Assembly (NCBI GenBank): GCA_016786525.1
Contig: JAEUVW010000353.1
Coordinates: 1-15,157, forward strand
Source: Chitinophagaceae bacterium
Lineage (GTDB): Bacteria; Bacteroidota; Bacteroidia; Chitinophagales; Chitinophagaceae
DNA: 15,157 nucleotides
Direction of reading: 5' to 3'
Position numbers and translations under genes: made by a program. This document shows, piece by piece, positions 14,049 to 15,157 of the stretch. Numbering within the stretch: position 1 is the first letter of the stretch; every line of letters begins with the position of its first letter. The notes under the pieces were generated by a model. It was given only the letters and a program-made list of their open reading frames with translations, was not told where the DNA came from and ran no database searches.

Positions 14049-15157
14049 ATGAACTTCCTGAACATAGACCTTTTCCAACAGCAGCTATTCGGCATCTCCC
14101 TGGTGGTTTACCTGCGGGCGGCTATCATCCTCCTGTGCGCCCTGGTGTTGCGGAAATATGTAGCGGCGCTCACTGCCAAGATATTCTTTACCGTCTTCAA
14201 ACGCATTGCCGACAAGGCCCATACACAGAAATTCAAAGACTTGCTGCAGCGACCAATTGAGTGCCTGCTGCTGACCATATTGTCTTTTATTGCGCTGAAC
14301 CAGTTCAATTTTGTTTTTGAAAAGGTCATCCTGTTTGAACGACATAAGGTAAATCCCAACCTGAAAACCCAAACCCTGGTATCCAGCTCCTTCTCGCTGA
14401 TGGAACTGGTAGACCATCTCTTTTTCTTCAGCTTTATCTTCTACGGCATCTTCCTGCTGGTTCGGGTCATTTCCTTTTTGTTTTACGTGTGGGTAGAGCG
14501 GGCCATCGTTGCGGGCGACCGGGAACGCCAGCAACTGCTGCCCCTGCTACGCGATGTGTTTGTGGTGATGCTCTGGGGCTTTGGTTTCTTCACGGTATTG
14601 GGCGTAGTCTTTCATGTGAATGTACCCACCCTCATCGCGGGACTGGGCTTTGGCGGTGTAGCCGTAGCCTTTGCGGCGAAGGAAAGCCTGGAAAACCTGC
14701 TGGCGTCTTTTATGATCATGGTAGACAAGCCGTTTACGATCGGCGATCATATCAGGATCGGGAACGTAGAGGGAAGGGCAGAAAAAATCGGGTTCCGCAG
14801 CACGCGTATCCGCACCTTTGACAAGACCCTGATCTCCCTGCCGAACAAAAACCTGATCGGCGACAGCCTGGAAAACTTCTCCGAGCGCGGCATGGCCCGC
14901 GTGAAGCTGAAGATCAATGCCAGCTACGGCCTGTCGCAAACGGCCATCAAAACGATCATTGCGGAGATCAAAAATTTCATCAACCAGGACGAGCACACCA
15001 CAGACGATGCCCATGCCTATCTCGAAAATTTCGGGGGATCACTAGAGATCGCGGTAAGCTACTACATCCGTGTTCCGGCGCCGGTACCCCTGGAAGACAT
15101 CAAACAGAAGATCAACTTCGGTATTTACGAGATCATGTACCGCTATGGCAAGGGCTT
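14049..15157 (+). CDS. MscS-family mechanosensitive ion channel (right edge cut)
   Basis: The frame is open from the ATG at 14049 to the window end (369 codons), so the C-terminus is missing. An in-frame TGA directly precedes the ATG, which fixes the start. Hydrophobic helices lie at about 12-35, 75-95, 120-145 and 170-195. The pore-lining helix then begins at about residue 198 as GLGFGGVAVAFAAKESLENL, with the Gly/Ala spacing of MscS TM3, followed by SFMIMVDKPFTIGDHIRIG, the entry to the cytoplasmic beta domain (about 230-290), and by the alpha/beta domain. The N-terminal part is longer than the three-helix E. coli MscS. The channel opens under membrane tension to release solutes on osmotic downshock. 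It has its own promoter. Confidence 0.92.
   Translation, partial: MNFLNIDLFQQQLFGISLVVYLRAAIILLCALVLRKYVAALTAKIFFTVFKRIADKAHTQKFKDLLQRPIECLLLTILSFIALNQFNFVFEKVILFERHKVNPNLKTQTLVSSSFSLMELVDHLFFFSFIFYGIFLLVRVISFLFYVWVERAIVAGDRERQQLLPLLRDVFVVMLWGFGFFTVLGVVFHVNVPTLIAGLGFGGVAVAFAAKESLENLLASFMIMVDKPFTIGDHIRIGNVEGRAEKIGFRSTRIRTFDKTLISLPNKNLIGDSLENFSERGMARVKLKINASYGLSQTAIKTIIAEIKNFINQDEHTTDDAHAYLENFGGSLEIAVSYYIRVPAPVPLEDIKQKINFGIYEIMYRYGKG

Overview
The window looks like a chromosomal stretch of a Bacteroidota bacterium, probably Chitinophagaceae-like. Reasons: GC is moderate to slightly high by eye; Shine-Dalgarno sequences are largely absent; and several intergenic gaps carry the Bacteroidota sigma signature TTTG/TTG, about 19-20 bp, TAnnTTTG. 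The closest family resemblances are also typical of that phylum. Lineage is inferred from these traits and no search was run.

Region 1 (1-9256) is a glycan or glycolipid biosynthesis and export locus made of two convergent operons. The plus-strand operon holds the C-terminal part of a radical SAM enzyme of the B12-binding type, a class I SAM methyltransferase, a fused TMD-NBD ABC transporter resembling lipid-oligosaccharide flippases, and a GT4 glycosyltransferase. The minus-strand operon, read from 9256 down to 4274, encodes a methyltransferase, a GT-C membrane glycosyltransferase, a second methyltransferase, a GT2 glycosyltransferase and a GT4 glycosyltransferase. Every junction in it overlaps by 4-23 nt. 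The two operons collide tail to tail, with a 61-bp antiparallel overlap of the two GT4 genes. A plausible reading is that the cytoplasmic GTs and methyltransferases build a methylated glycan on a lipid carrier, the ABC protein flips it, and the GT-C enzyme adds sugar on the periplasmic side. No priming transferase, polymerase or nucleotide-sugar gene is visible in the window.

Region 2 (9257-10529) begins with a 163-bp divergent promoter region with a near-consensus promoter for the minus operon and a weaker one facing the other way. It continues with a class III PHA synthase-like gene (Cys144/Asp296/His325) and a strong intrinsic terminator. No PhaE partner or phaA/phaB gene is nearby.

Region 3 (10561-15157) is mixed housekeeping and accessory content: a POT-family peptide/proton symporter with a large extra-membrane insertion, a small four-helix membrane protein of unknown function, a DUF1398 protein, a convergent stand-alone methyltransferase, and an MscS-type mechanosensitive channel that runs off the right edge behind a good Bacteroidota promoter. 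No tRNA, rRNA, CRISPR array, IS element or phage module was seen. No gene-free stretch exceeds 300 bases.
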